64,000 nucleotides of DNA, from contig JAICPY010000003.1 of assembly GCA_025929585.1 (NCBI GenBank), forward strand, positions 34,217 to 98,216, read 5' to 3'. The translations under genes were made by a program, and so were the position numbers. The DNA is from Steroidobacter sp. GTDB lineage: Bacteria > Pseudomonadota > Gammaproteobacteria > Steroidobacterales > Steroidobacteraceae. A model generated the notes under the pieces. That model was not told where the DNA came from, ran no database searches, and saw nothing but the letters and a program-made list of their open reading frames with translations. Shown piece after piece: positions 1 through 8,506 of this stretch. The number at the start of each line of letters is the position of its first letter. The first letter of the stretch is position 1.

Positions 1-152
1 AAGAACCCGAGCCGGGCGGCTTAGGTCTCGGCCTTTGGATCGTGAAATCAATCATCGACCGCCACGGCGGCAATATCACCGCAACTCGAACTCAGGAAGG
101 GAAAACGAGGTTTGAGGTTAGGCTTCCTGTTCAGGTGACGGGTGACGGGTGA
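1..152 (+). CDS. Sensor histidine kinase, C-terminal fragment (partial)
   Basis: Frame 3 is open from the left edge to a TGA at 150-152. It encodes the end of an HATPase_c domain: GGLGLGLWIVKSIIDRHGG is the G2 box and following helix of a histidine kinase, and RFEVRLPV is the usual last strand. The upstream part lies outside the window. The OmpR-type regulator about 140 bases downstream is the likely partner. The last residues (VTGDG) are encoded by the GTGACGG heptamer array, so the repeat has run into the 3' end of the gene. Confidence 0.85.
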   Translation, partial: EPEPGGLGLGLWIVKSIIDRHGGNITATRTQEGKTRFEVRLPVQVTGDG

Positions 153-284
153 CGAGCAAGAGGTGGACCGAAACACTATGAGCGCTGGCTATTCAATATT
201 CGTGCGGAGGATCTCTACAACAGGGCCACACGCCGCTGCATTTGTACTTCTTCCTGGTCACCGGTCACTCGTCACCTGTCACTA
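135..284. repeat. Heptamer inverted-repeat element (GTGACGG / GTCACNN)
   Basis: Three GTGACG[G/A] heptamers at 135-155 face four GTCAC heptamers at 257-284. The arms are reverse complements separated by about 100 bases and could pair. The left arm includes the stop of the kinase gene and the right arm ends 6 bases before the next start codon. Confidence 0.8.
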
Positions 285-290
285 AGACTC

Positions 291-965
291 ATGAAACTCC
301 TCACCGCCGACGACGACAAAGACTTGCTCGCCTTGATCGCGTTTACGCTCTCGCAGGCAGGTTATCTCGTGGTGAAGGCCAGCGATGGTCAGAGCGCGAT
401 CAAGTTGTTCGATGCCGAGGCGCCGGATCTGGTCATCCTCGATATCAATATGCCGGGCGCGAGTGGCTTTCAGGTGTGCGAGGCGATTCGATCCAAGTCG
501 CGTGTACCGGTGATGATGTTGACTGTCAGGGGCGAAGAAGAAGATTTGGTGCGTGCGCTAGAGCTTGGCGCGGATGACTACTTGACGAAGCCTTTCAGTC
601 CGCGAACTTTGCTCGCCCGCGTCAAAGCACTGCTGCGTCGAGCCGGCATGGAGAACACCGCGCCTCTTGCGGCTGGCCGTGTTGCGTTGGATGTCGATGA
701 ACACACGGTGCAGGTCGGAACGAACTCTCCGGTGCGATTGACGAAACTCGAGCTGCGTTTACTGCAGATGTTGATTGCAAACGCCGGTCACACCGTGAGC
801 TCCGATCGCCTGCTCATGCAAGTGTGGGGACACAAGGGGTCGGGAGATCGCCAGCTCCTCAAGCAACTCGTGCATCGCCTGCGGCATAAGCTCGAAGTCG
901 ATCCGGCAAATCCTCAGATGCTGCAAACCGCGCCAGGGGCGGGTTACAAACTAGTGGTGGACTGA
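291..965 (+). CDS. OmpR-family DNA-binding response regulator
   Basis: This 224-residue protein has a receiver domain (acidic D7-D9, phosphoacceptor D51 in VILDINMP, T78, K100 in TKPFSP) and a C-terminal winged-helix Trans_reg_C domain from about residue 130 (LTKLELRLLQML, ending GYKLVV). It is probably phosphorylated by the truncated kinase upstream and acts as a DNA-binding transcription factor. It is a close paralogue of the regulator at 2800. No strong Shine-Dalgarno sequence is visible because a repeat arm lies just upstream. Target genes cannot be read from the sequence. Confidence 0.93.
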   Translation: MKLLTADDDKDLLALIAFTLSQAGYLVVKASDGQSAIKLFDAEAPDLVILDINMPGASGFQVCEAIRSKSRVPVMMLTVRGEEEDLVRALELGADDYLTKPFSPRTLLARVKALLRRAGMENTAPLAAGRVALDVDEHTVQVGTNSPVRLTKLELRLLQMLIANAGHTVSSDRLLMQVWGHKGSGDRQLLKQLVHRLRHKLEVDPANPQMLQTAPGAGYKLVVD

Positions 966-1407
966 ACACACTAGTCCTATGCGAGCGCACCAAGCGATGA
1001 GACGGCTTGGACTCACAAAAGTGACGCTTGCAAGCTAGTGGCGTTGACTCAACATTGAGCGGGCCTGCCGCTAGAACTTGTTTGTTGGGACCGGCGTGAA
1101 TCCAAGCAAGGAGTCAGCAAGGAGAACGCGTGTTCCCGATTCCCCCAAACAACAAGCTTTGACGCCGAACCCGTTCATGAGAGACGCAGTGACGAAACTC
1201 CCGCGCACGTTTCGCGAACCATCAATTCTCGCCAACTCGTGACCTGCCCGTTACTTACTTGATACCGGCGTTCACCTAGGCTGTGCACGTTCTCATCGCA
1301 AGAAGCTCCGCGCGAGGTCGGCCCGGTCCTCTGACCCCGGCCGTTATGCCTGAAATTACGCATCTCATCGCAGCGCGTTCGAGCGAACACAGGAGAAGTG
1401 CCTGCGG
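966..1407. other. Gene-free stretch between regulator and FAD protein
   Basis: No convincing gene is present. AAGGAG at 1119-1124 is followed by a possible GTG start at 1130 and a ten-codon frame ending in TGA, which could be a leader peptide but has no support beyond the spacing. An imperfect inverted repeat (cttgtttgttggga near 1077 and a related complement near 1145) brackets it. The ORFs in the track here look like noise. Confidence 0.5.
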
Positions 1408-2790
1408 ATGTTGCTTCGTACGATCGTCATTGCCGGAGGAGGATTCTCAGGAGTCGTTACTGCGGCTAATTTGTTGCGGCGTCCGCCCGCCGGTCCGACG
1501 CGACTGGTGTTGATCGAGCGTGGTGCGCACCTCGGGCGCGGCGTCGCCTATGCCGATTGGAAGTTTCCCTATCTGTTGAACGTGCCCGCGAGCCGCATGT
1601 CCGCGAGCTCCGCCGCACCGAACCAGTTTCTTCAGTTCGCACAACGTCGCCTCCCGCAAGTGACGGGCGAGGATTTTCTTCCGCGTTCGCTATATGGCGA
1701 GTACTTGCAAGAAGTGTTGCTGGCAGCGCAGCTCAGCGCGCCATCGAACATTCGGCTCGAAATCATGCACGCGGAAGTTCTGAACATTCGCAGAATCGAG
1801 CGCCATCTGCCTTTGCAAGTGGAGCTCAGCGGCGGAGCTCGGCTGACGGCCGATGATGTCGTGCTCGCTCTTGGCAATCCGCCGCCCAGCTCGATCCCAG
1901 CAGCCTCGGCGGTCCTCGATCATCCCGCGTATACCAACGATCCTTGGTGCGCGGAATTCCAATTCGATCGTCCACAGAACGTGATGCTGATCGGCACGGG
2001 TTTGACTGCGGTCGATGTCATCAATCGTGCGTCGCACGATCCGCTGTTCACGCCGACGATCCACGCGGTCTCCAGACATGGCCTCGTGCCACCACGTCAA
2101 ACGGCCTTTCGTCCCGACGCATTCAAAGGAGATGGCAATGCTTTGCTCCTGGCTGCCTCGAGATCTCTGCGCGGCTTAACGAGTGCAGTGCGATTGCTGG
2201 CTAGCGAAGCGGAGCGATGCGGTGGCGATTGGCGAGAGGCCGTGACTTTCGTTCGCAATATGGCGCCGACGATTTGGCAACGACTCCCCGAGCGCGACCG
2301 TGTTCGCTTCCTTCGACATTTGCGCGCGCAATGGGATGTGCATAGGCATCGGCTACCTCCTCAGATGCTTCATCGCGTGGAATCCCTGCGCAACAACGGC
2401 CGATTGCACGTGCATGCGGCACGCATTCAGCGCCTACAGCCGCAGGGAACGCGCGTCGAGGCAACTTGGATCGAGCGTCACAGCGGGCAAACGCGATCGC
2501 AGACTTTCGATCGCATCGTGAACTGCACGGGACCGGATTACGACATTGCGCGTTCGACGCATTCCCTCTGGCGCAATATCTTGCAATGCGGGCTGTGTGT
2601 GCCCGACTCGTTGGGATTGGGTTTGCGCACCGGTCCTGGAGGAGCAGTGATCGATGCGAACGGTTGGCCGGGGCCGCACTTGTTCTATGTCGGCCCCATG
2701 TTGCGAGCCGATCATTGGGAAGCCACAGCTGTCGGCGAGCTCAGAGTACATGCGGAGCGCTTGGCCGCGGTATTGAGTGAAGGTAGGTGA
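1408..2790 (+). CDS. FAD/NAD(P)-binding protein (NAD_binding_9 type)
   Basis: The 460-residue protein opens with a Rossmann dinucleotide motif, IVIAGGGFSGVVTAANLL (residues 6-23), then ERGAHLGRGVAY as in the FAD/NAD(P)-binding family PF13454. A second nucleotide motif (VMLIGTGLTAVDV) lies near residue 195, and a late FAD-contact stretch (IVNCTGPDYD, then GPGGAVIDANGW) follows. It is probably a cytoplasmic flavin oxidoreductase of unknown substrate. It sits between two OmpR-type regulators and ends 9 bases before the second, so it may be cotranscribed with it. Substrate and reaction are not inferable. Confidence 0.85.
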   Translation: MLLRTIVIAGGGFSGVVTAANLLRRPPAGPTRLVLIERGAHLGRGVAYADWKFPYLLNVPASRMSASSAAPNQFLQFAQRRLPQVTGEDFLPRSLYGEYLQEVLLAAQLSAPSNIRLEIMHAEVLNIRRIERHLPLQVELSGGARLTADDVVLALGNPPPSSIPAASAVLDHPAYTNDPWCAEFQFDRPQNVMLIGTGLTAVDVINRASHDPLFTPTIHAVSRHGLVPPRQTAFRPDAFKGDGNALLLAASRSLRGLTSAVRLLASEAERCGGDWREAVTFVRNMAPTIWQRLPERDRVRFLRHLRAQWDVHRHRLPPQMLHRVESLRNNGRLHVHAARIQRLQPQGTRVEATWIERHSGQTRSQTFDRIVNCTGPDYDIARSTHSLWRNILQCGLCVPDSLGLGLRTGPGGAVIDANGWPGPHLFYVGPMLRADHWEATAVGELRVHAERLAAVLSEGR

Positions 2791-2799
2791 AAAGGACCA

Positions 2800-3537
2800 A
2801 TGCAGGATGAAAGCCAGCCCATGCGCATCCTCGTAGCGGACACGGACTCCGCGTTGCGCGCCTCGATTGCATTTTCATTGACACAGGCAGGACATGAAGT
2901 CGATGCCGTAAGCGATGCGGCCGGTGTGCTGACCATCTTCAGGCGCGATTCGATTGATCTGCTGTTGCTCGATATGGGATTGACGGCACCGAGCGCAATC
3001 GAGTTATGCCGCACGATCAGGCGTAGCTCCACCGTGCCGATCATGGTGTTGTCTGCTCGCGAGTCGGAGGACGATCTGGTCTCTTCGTTCGACGCCGGCG
3101 CCGATGATTTCGTGCGAAAGCCCTTTAGTCCACGAACGCTGGTCGCGCGAGTGCGTGCGTTGGCTCGTCGCGCCCAACCTCTGCTGGTCACGACAATCAA
3201 TGCCGGTACGCTGCAGCTCGACCTCGAGCAACACACGCTGCGCGTAGGTTCGCGCACACCGATCCACTTGACGCCGCTCGAGCTGAAAGCACTGCAAGTG
3301 TTGATTGAGACCCCAGGCAAGACAGTCGCGTCCGAGCGATTGCTCGCCCACTTATGGGGACACCAGAGCGATCGAGAACGTCATACCCTCAAGCAACTTA
3401 TCTATCGACTGCGCGCCAAACTCGATGGCATCGATGCGGCCGATATTCTGCAGACCACGCCGGGATCGGGATACAAACTTTTGCTTAGAAAAAGTGAAGC
3501 GGTGACGAATAGGACAAGTGACGGGGTGAGGAAGTGA
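2800..3537 (+). CDS. OmpR-family response regulator (second paralogue)
   Basis: This 245-residue protein has a receiver (D14 and D16 acidic pocket, D58 phosphoacceptor in LLLLDMG, S85, K107 in RKPFSP) and a C-terminal winged helix (LTPLELKALQVL, ending GSGYKLLLR). ATG 2800 follows AAAGGA; a second ATG at 2821 would give the canonical MRILVADTD start. It resembles the regulator at 291 closely in the PFSPRTLVARV linker. The last residues (EAVTNRTSDGVRK) come from the octamer repeat, so the original stop was probably slightly earlier. No dedicated kinase is adjacent. Confidence 0.92.
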   Translation: MQDESQPMRILVADTDSALRASIAFSLTQAGHEVDAVSDAAGVLTIFRRDSIDLLLLDMGLTAPSAIELCRTIRRSSTVPIMVLSARESEDDLVSSFDAGADDFVRKPFSPRTLVARVRALARRAQPLLVTTINAGTLQLDLEQHTLRVGSRTPIHLTPLELKALQVLIETPGKTVASERLLAHLWGHQSDRERHTLKQLIYRLRAKLDGIDAADILQTTPGSGYKLLLRKSEAVTNRTSDGVRK

Positions 3538-3665
3538 CGAGGTGACGACGTCAGAAGGGGCGTGGCCCGTGGCGCACGCTTGGCTGAACGCGACGCTTCT
3601 TCGCAACACCTGTTGCTTTTCTGACGTCGTTACTCCGTCGCACCGTCACTTTGTCACTTCCCTTC
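3502..3665. repeat. Octamer inverted-repeat element (GTGACGAG / CTTTGTCA)
   Basis: The left arm at 3502-3557 reads as 8-bp units (gtgacggg, gtgaggaa, gtgacgag, gtgacgac, gtcagaag). The right arm at 3618-3665 (ctgacgtc, then cgtcaccgtcactttgtcac-like units) is its degenerate reverse complement. The outer CAGAAGG/CTTTTCTG complementarity suggests a long hairpin after the regulator gene. Confidence 0.75.
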
Positions 3666-3781
3666 CCTTAATCTTTTCGTCACGACCACAACGTAACCTT
3701 AGTTCGACTGACAGTTGATGCTCTGTCGCCCTAAAGTAAGTACGCTGTTCCTGAATCCCCCTTTGAGGGACAGTGATTTTG

Positions 3782-3814
3782 GCCCTCCCGTTCCGCGGGA
3801 GGGCGCTTCTTTTC
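3782..3814 (+). terminator. Candidate Rho-independent terminator
   Basis: The stem GCCCTCCCG and CGGGAGGGC (loop TTCCG or similar) is followed by gcttcttttc. The U-tract is weak. It lies about 250 bases after the regulator and 90 bases before a small ORF, so it may end the regulator transcript or act in the leader of the small gene. Confidence 0.5.
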
Positions 3815-3903
3815 AAGCGACGGTATACAGCGACAACCACAGGAACCAAGATTGCGCCAACGGCGTTAGACAGCGCCGCGCAATTAGCACCCGAGTACGA
3901 ACG

Positions 3904-4122
3904 ATGATCGAGAGTAACGACGCAATCTTTGATACCTCACCGTCCGAAGCGCCGTGGTCGGTTTGGCAAACAGAAGTGTTGCAGGTCATTCAAACTGAAT
4001 TCCGCGGCGTTCTTGAAGACGTCAGCTCGGAGGACATTGATTGGAGCGCATGGCGACCGTTGTACGATCAAGGCTGCTCCGCACGCGAGGCTGTGCGCTC
4101 CGCCTTTGGACGGGTGGCATGA
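3904..4122 (+). CDS. Small hypothetical protein, 72 residues
   Basis: The ORF track starts this frame at 3715, but that part overlaps the terminator hairpin and has no protein character. The ATG at 3904 (MIESNDAIFDTSP) gives an acidic 72-residue protein with tryptophan-rich WSVWQTEV and WSAWRPLYDQGCSAREAVRSAF, which looks like a compact helical protein. I do not recognise a named family. An octamer repeat follows its stop. Confidence 0.6.
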   Translation: MIESNDAIFDTSPSEAPWSVWQTEVLQVIQTEFRGVLEDVSSEDIDWSAWRPLYDQGCSAREAVRSAFGRVA

Positions 4123-4200
4123 GAAGAAGGTGATGAGGTGATAAGCGAAGGCGATCTGTCTTACGTCCTCACCTCGTCACTACGTCACCTCGTCACGCGC
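4121..4200. repeat. Octamer inverted-repeat element
   Basis: Gaaggtgatgaggtgataag at 4125-4145 and tcctcacctcgtcactacgtcacctcgtcac at 4166-4196 are 8-bp periodic and mutually complementary. The element lies between two convergent genes. Confidence 0.75.
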
Positions 4201-4204
4201 TCTA

Positions 4205-4247
4205 CAAAAAAAGAGCCCTCTCTCGCTTTCGCGGGAAAGGGCTCTTG
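4205..4247 (-). terminator. Rho-independent terminator of the DUF4168 gene
   Basis: Read on the minus strand, AAGAGCCCT...AGGGCTCTT forms a strong stem followed by a run of seven T. It lies just after the DUF4168 stop codon at 4270, as expected for an intrinsic terminator. Confidence 0.9.
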
Positions 4248-4269
4248 AGTCGAGCGCCAATGAAAGTCG

Positions 4270-4806
4270 TTACGTTCCGCTCTCGGTACCTGCACCCGTT
4301 CCGCCCATGCGCTTCTGCACCTCGGCCGAAACGCGCGAGCGCAAGTCCGTGTCCGCTGCCATGCTGGCGACAATCTGATTGAACTCTTCGAGCTGCAACC
4401 CTGTGCGCTCCACCGCGGCGATCATCTCGGTCTGTGCAGCGGTTTTCACTTGGTCTGCTTGTGCAGGATCGGTTGCTGTCTGCAAATCGGCATTTGCTTT
4501 CTGCTGAATCGTTTGCACCTGTACGTAAGCATCCGCGAACTGCTCGACCTTCTTTTGGTCGACCGGCGTAGCTACGCTCGATCCCACAGTGGCTTCATCA
4601 TTCGAGCCTTGCTCCGTCGCGCCGGCAGTTGCGGAGCCAGTCGATCCCGGTTCTGCAGGCGAGGATTCTTCCGTCGGCGAAGTCGGCTCCTGCATATCTT
4701 GACTGGTCGAAGTGGGTGGAGTGGTTTCCGTTGTTTGTGCAAAGGGAGCACTGCACCAGAGCGCGGCTGTGATCGCCGAAGCAAGTGCGGTGGATTTGAG
4801 CGTCAT
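4270..4806 (-). CDS. DUF4168-type exported protein
   Basis: The 178-residue protein has a cleavable signal peptide (MTLKSTALASAITAALWCSAPFAQT). A low-complexity Ser/Thr/Pro/Glu linker spans residues about 25-80. The C-terminal helical part (VDQKKVEQFADAYVQVQTIQQ, LEEFNQIVASMAADTDLRSRV) matches the layout of DUF4168 proteins. The start follows AGGAGA at good spacing. It is probably periplasmic or surface-associated; function is unknown. It is monocistronic with its own terminator. Confidence 0.85.
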   Translation of the reverse strand: MTLKSTALASAITAALWCSAPFAQTTETTPPTSTSQDMQEPTSPTEESSPAEPGSTGSATAGATEQGSNDEATVGSSVATPVDQKKVEQFADAYVQVQTIQQKANADLQTATDPAQADQVKTAAQTEMIAAVERTGLQLEEFNQIVASMAADTDLRSRVSAEVQKRMGGTGAGTESGT

Positions 4807-4973
4807 GTAAGTCTCCTGAAATTCGGGTACAAGTGCTCAATCCGCGGTATCAAAGAGCGGTTCCGAAATATCGTTTTTCGTCTCTCAACCACGACAATCC
4901 AGCGACGAATCAAGGCATACCCGCACGCGCAGTGAGCGCAACGCCTACTCACTCGGCGCCGGGTTACCTACGT

Positions 4974-5252
4974 CTACTCGAAAGGCTCGCGACTCGGGCG
5001 TGAGCTGAATTCCGAGCGGCTCAGATAGCCGTCGCCGCTTGCATCGATTCCCGTAAATCGCTTGCGAAGATCCGATTTGCGCTGCGCTTCAGTCCTGCTG
5101 ATCTGCTCGTCCTGATTTCGATCGAGAGATTCGAATACACGCTCGACTTCCTCCCGAGTTTTCGGAGCATCTTTCTCGGCAGGCATGGCAATGATCGGCA
5201 GCAATCCCGCGATCGCTAGAGTAGCTAGTCGCATTCGCGTTGATGTGTGCAT
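4974..5252 (-). CDS. EF-hand calcium-binding exported protein
   Basis: The ORF track starts at 5357, but ATG 5252 follows a perfect GGAGG at 6 bases and begins a signal peptide (MHTSTRMRLATLAIAGLLPIIAMPA). The mature 70-residue part holds two EF-hand loops, DRNQDEQISRTE and DASGDGYLSRSE, with Asp/Glu at the ligand positions. It is probably a periplasmic calcium-binding protein. It is divergent from the DoxX gene, with about 170 bases between them. Confidence 0.85.
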   Translation of the reverse strand: MHTSTRMRLATLAIAGLLPIIAMPAEKDAPKTREEVERVFESLDRNQDEQISRTEAQRKSDLRKRFTGIDASGDGYLSRSEFSSRPSREPFE

Positions 5253-5423
5253 TAGAGCCTCCGTGGACAAAGGAGCTATTGAATCAACGCGGTGCAGTTC
5301 GCGCTCGTTCCGATTCTCCGTGCCGCTACAAAAGAGCTGTCCTTCGATTGCTCTCATACGCGGTGCCTAATAAGCTTCGATGCTTGTTGGTGGCCCTCGC
5401 TTCGATTAGAACAAGGAGAACGC

Positions 5424-5855
5424 ATGCGAGAATTGCTCTTTCTAGAGTCTGCGCGACGTTTTGGCGATTGTTCCCTGCTGCTGTTGCGAGTTGTGGTGGG
5501 AAGTTTTCTGATCTGGGGCGTGTGGGACAACATCATCAGCCTCGAGCGCATGCAAGAGTTCATCGGCTTTCTGACGAAGTTCGGATTTCCGGCGCCCGAG
5601 TGGATGGCGCCGTTGTCAGTTGCAGCTCAGTTCATCGTCGGTGTCTGCTTCGTCGTTGGCTTGTTTACTCGCTGGGCAGGGGTGCTGTGCATGATCAACT
5701 TTCTGGTGGCAATCGCCATGGTGGACCGCTTCGGAGGTGTTCGCGGTGCGTTCGCATCCATGTGTCTGGTGCTAATCGGCCTGTACCTTGCCACATACGG
5801 CGCAGGCCAGTACTCGATCGATAGGCATCTCACCAGCCGGACTGACAATCGATGA
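5424..5855 (+). CDS. DoxX family membrane protein
   Basis: The ORF track start at 5292 is too early; ATG 5424 follows AAGGAG at 7 bases. The 143-residue product has four predicted membrane helices (SLLLLRVVVGSFLIWGVWD, MAPLSVAAQFIVGVCFVVGLF, WAGVLCMINFLVAIAMV, ASMCLVLIGLYLATYGAG), the DoxX/DoxD arrangement. The role of such proteins is mostly redox or quinone related and not settled. The stop overlaps the next start by four bases (ATGA), so the two are translationally coupled. Confidence 0.85.
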   Translation: MRELLFLESARRFGDCSLLLLRVVVGSFLIWGVWDNIISLERMQEFIGFLTKFGFPAPEWMAPLSVAAQFIVGVCFVVGLFTRWAGVLCMINFLVAIAMVDRFGGVRGAFASMCLVLIGLYLATYGAGQYSIDRHLTSRTDNR

Positions 5856-6499
5856 CGACACCGACCTCTTTAGCCGACGATATTCGTGCTCATATCGAAC
5901 GTCACATCGGCCCCATCCATCAGGTGTTCAACGACTGGGAAGATCAGCCCTTTCCAATCAGTGTTCAGCATGTGGAGCCCTCGGAAGGAAGGCCGATACA
6001 TACGTTGATCACGATCGGCATCAGTGCGCGTGAGATGTCGGTGCCCGAGGGAAGCGAATCACCGAGATCTATCGAGTTGATGATCACGTTGCCTGAAAGC
6101 TGGAAGATCGAAGCGGACCTCACCCAGCAGGAGCAATGGCCTATTCGTCTGCTTCAGTCGCTCGCGCGACGAGCGATTTCCACGAATGGTTGGATCGGTT
6201 GGGGCGATTTGATTCCCAACGGAGAACCGCCGCAGCCCTACGCGCCATCTACGAAGCTGTGCGCCGCGCTGATCGTGCCTTCTCTCCTCGTGCCCACCGA
6301 TTTCTATCAACTTACCGTTCAGGGCAAGAACATCGCGTTCTTTGCTGTCGTACCGCTCTATACGGAAGAGTGGCAGCTTGGCATCAACAACGGAAACAAG
6401 GCTTTGATCGAACGGATCATCGATCGAGACGTGAATGACGTAGTCGTACCCAATCGCAAGAATGTGGCGAAGCGACGGTGGTTAGGACTCGGAAGGTGA
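5852..6499 (+). CDS. Suppressor-of-fused (SUFU) domain protein
   Basis: This 215-residue soluble protein fits bacterial SUFU-domain proteins (PF05076). Diagnostic stretches are IELMITLPESWKI, LLQSLARRAISTNGWIGWGD, and FFAVVPLYTEEWQLGINNGNKALIERI near the C-terminus. The bacterial role is unclear, but the family is often found near immunity-type or contact-dependent genes. It overlaps the DoxX stop by four bases. A short repeat arm follows the stop codon. Confidence 0.85.
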   Translation: MTTPTSLADDIRAHIERHIGPIHQVFNDWEDQPFPISVQHVEPSEGRPIHTLITIGISAREMSVPEGSESPRSIELMITLPESWKIEADLTQQEQWPIRLLQSLARRAISTNGWIGWGDLIPNGEPPQPYAPSTKLCAALIVPSLLVPTDFYQLTVQGKNIAFFAVVPLYTEEWQLGINNGNKALIERIIDRDVNDVVVPNRKNVAKRRWLGLGR

Positions 6500-6520
6500 C
6501 TAGATGACGAGGCGATGGAC
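6494..6520. repeat. Single degenerate octamer repeat arm
   Basis: Aaggtgactagatgacgaggcgatgg resembles the GTGACGAG arrays elsewhere. No complementary arm is visible nearby. It sits in the short gap between two convergent genes. Confidence 0.5.
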
Positions 6521-6536
6521 GCCACGCCGGAAGATC

Positions 6537-6944
6537 TCACGGCTCTTGATACCCTTCGGCACGAATCTCCAAACGGTACTTTCTGGGATCCTCACGTAGA
6601 TAAAAGCCGCCGCTTCTCTGCGACTGACCGGGAAGGAAGTCGAGAGTGCCTTCGGCCTCATCGACCACTGTTGTTCCATCGAACACTTCCGCGCGGACCT
6701 GTAAATCCGCGAGCGTCTGCGTGCCGCTATTCTGAGCGCTGTAGCGCACGAGAAAAGCATCGTTCGTTGGAATGATCTCCTCGACACGAAACGATATCGC
6801 GTCGGGACGATCGTCTCCTCGCAGGCCTTCGACCGTGAGGAATGCGATCGCCGAAAGGAAAAGCACCGCGCCTATACCGCCGAGGATCCATTCCATCGCC
6901 GGCGTCGACTCCTGCCGCTTGGACTGTTTGGAGCGAGCGTTCAT
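6537..6944 (-). CDS. TIGR02588 family protein
   Basis: A 135-residue protein with one N-terminal membrane helix (MEWILGGIGAVLFLSAIAFLTVEGL) and an exported Ig-like beta domain (FLVRYSAQNSGTQTLADLQVRAEVF, TLDFLPGQSQRSGGFYL). This is the layout of TIGR02588, which is normally found beside TIGR02587, and that gene is present 5 bases upstream. Function of the pair is unknown. It is probably cotranscribed with its partner. Confidence 0.82.
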   Translation of the reverse strand: MNARSKQSKRQESTPAMEWILGGIGAVLFLSAIAFLTVEGLRGDDRPDAISFRVEEIIPTNDAFLVRYSAQNSGTQTLADLQVRAEVFDGTTVVDEAEGTLDFLPGQSQRSGGFYLREDPRKYRLEIRAEGYQEP

Positions 6945-6949
6945 CTACC

Positions 6950-7756
6950 TTAGAGCACCAGTCGAGCGGATGCGGCGCCAATCGCCGCTGGCAATCCAAG
7001 AACAACGACAGTCTGAACGCTCTCCTCGATGGACATGCCGTCCAGCCGCCCGAACGCCCAGCAAATAAATACGCTGATGAGTGCAGCCAATAAATAGCCG
7101 TTCAAACTGAACTTCGCGAACACGTGCGCGAACGTTCGGTCTTGCGGCCGCTCGTGTTGGCCTCTGAAACCGGCTGCGTAAACAAACAGATGCATGATCC
7201 CCAAGGACAGCAATGCCAGCAGCAGTGTTTGCCAAGGAGACATCTTATGAGCGATGACGACGACTTCTTCGGTAGGGGCGATATTGGCGGCGAGAAACAA
7301 CGCGCCGGCACACATGAAGAAGTACTCACCGAAATCTCCGCCTTCACGACGTTTGCGCTGCTCCTCGCCGCGTACGCCGAACTGGCTTTGGGCGAGCAGG
7401 GCGCCGATGCTACCGGGCACTGCTTGCACGGCAATCTTTCCGATCCATTCATTCGCATCCGCATTGCGATCCAAGACACCGAAAATGGACAGCAATGCCG
7501 CAGCCATCGCTGTGGTAACGGTAATCGCCACGAACGCATCCAGCACTGCGTCCGCAAGCAAGGTCGTATCCTCGAAGCCGGAGTAGTAAGCAAGCCCGAC
7601 AAGCACAGGGAGCAGCGCCAGCATCAATGCGATCAACCGGAAACGGTCCATCGCGAAACCTAACGACCAGGTTTCCATGGTCATCAGAATAGGCAAGGAA
7701 AACAGCAGGGCGCCACCGAACGCGCGCGCGACGCCGGTCGCATAGTCGCGATTCAT
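6950..7756 (-). CDS. TIGR02587 family integral membrane protein
   Basis: The ORF track begins at 7828; ATG 7756 (MNRDYATGVARAFGGALLFSLP) fits the family start better, although neither start has a good Shine-Dalgarno sequence. The 268-residue product has about seven membrane helices, including FRLIALMLALLPVLVGLAYYSGF, FMCAGALFLAANIAPTEEVVVIA and LLLALLSLGIMHLFVYAAGF. It is paired with the TIGR02588 gene downstream. The two are likely one inner-membrane complex of unknown function. Confidence 0.82.
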   Translation of the reverse strand: MNRDYATGVARAFGGALLFSLPILMTMETWSLGFAMDRFRLIALMLALLPVLVGLAYYSGFEDTTLLADAVLDAFVAITVTTAMAAALLSIFGVLDRNADANEWIGKIAVQAVPGSIGALLAQSQFGVRGEEQRKRREGGDFGEYFFMCAGALFLAANIAPTEEVVVIAHKMSPWQTLLLALLSLGIMHLFVYAAGFRGQHERPQDRTFAHVFAKFSLNGYLLAALISVFICWAFGRLDGMSIEESVQTVVVLGLPAAIGAASARLVL

Positions 7757-7866
7757 ACGAATCGTCGCGTTGCGGGATAAGGTGTTGATGAGTACGCGCT
7801 CTAAACGATAGATAGAGCGTGAATGCAATGCGGTCAGTAAAGTTCCGGTAGCCGGCCGCTACCGAT

Positions 7867-7965
7867 GCGGGTAGTGACTAGCGGGTCGCGGGTAGTCAGA
7901 GGGGCGAAGAGAGTCCTCCTTGGTCTTTTGTCTAACGACCCGCGAGTCACGGATCGCGAGTCACT
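7867..7965. repeat. Inverted heptamer-like element (GGGTAGT / GACCCGC)
   Basis: Gcgggtagtgactagcgggtcgcgggtagtc at 7867-7898 faces ctaacgacccgcgagtcacggatcgcgagtc at 7932-7962. Units repeat at about 7-8 bases and the arms are largely complementary. The element fills the gap between two minus-strand genes. Confidence 0.65.
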
Positions 7966-7975
7966 TGATCGACAC

Positions 7976-8506
7976 CTACTTATACAAGTACACCAAAATA
8001 TCCGTCTTGTGCCCGCTTTCCGTAAGCCAGCTCCTGAAATCCTCGACCTTCGGGACATTCTCCTCGCCAATGGTACGAGCCAAGATCGCGCGGCGTGTCT
8101 GCTCGGTGAGCTCGTTGCGAATGCGCCGTTGCCACTCATCGGTGAAGATCGCAGGCATCTTGTGGCTGAGCTGCAATGCCTCCAGAAGCTCCCATTCGCC
8201 TCGATCCAGCCAAGCCTCATCGCAGGAGGTGCAAACATCCACGCGATTGGAAAGTCGTCCGCTCACTTTGTACTTCATCATGAAGCGGCTGCACTTCGGG
8301 CACATCAATGCTCCCGAGGAGTCGCTCGTCTCCACGAGTGAGGGTTCCTTCGGCGCTTCAGCCGCGGCCTTCTGCGTTTCGGCCCAGTGTCTGTAGTAGA
8401 GAAGGGACACCAGGCTTCCTTCGCACGTGCCGCAAGACATCGCGGGCAGATACTCTTCGATCATCGTCGGCTTCAAATCAGCCGTACTGCAGCGAGGACA
8501 TTTCAT
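7976..8506 (-). CDS. zf-TFIIB (zinc ribbon) domain protein
   Basis: The 176-residue protein carries two zinc-ribbon-like units: CPRCS with CGTCEGS (residues 3-31), and CPKCSRFM with CTSCDEAWLDRGEWELLE (residues 70-110). The second is the signature of PF13453. The C-terminal part is helical and charged. Bacterial members are of unknown function. It is followed by a repeat element and preceded by the DUF2157 operon on the same strand. Confidence 0.82.
   Translation of the reverse strand: MKCPRCSTADLKPTMIEEYLPAMSCGTCEGSLVSLLYYRHWAETQKAAAEAPKEPSLVETSDSSGALMCPKCSRFMMKYKVSGRLSNRVDVCTSCDEAWLDRGEWELLEALQLSHKMPAIFTDEWQRRIRNELTEQTRRAILARTIGEENVPKVEDFRSWLTESGHKTDILVYLYK

Noticed and set aside
3715-3903. 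N-terminal part of the 135-residue ORF
   Set aside because: It crosses a terminator-like hairpin and has no protein character; ATG 3904 is the better start.
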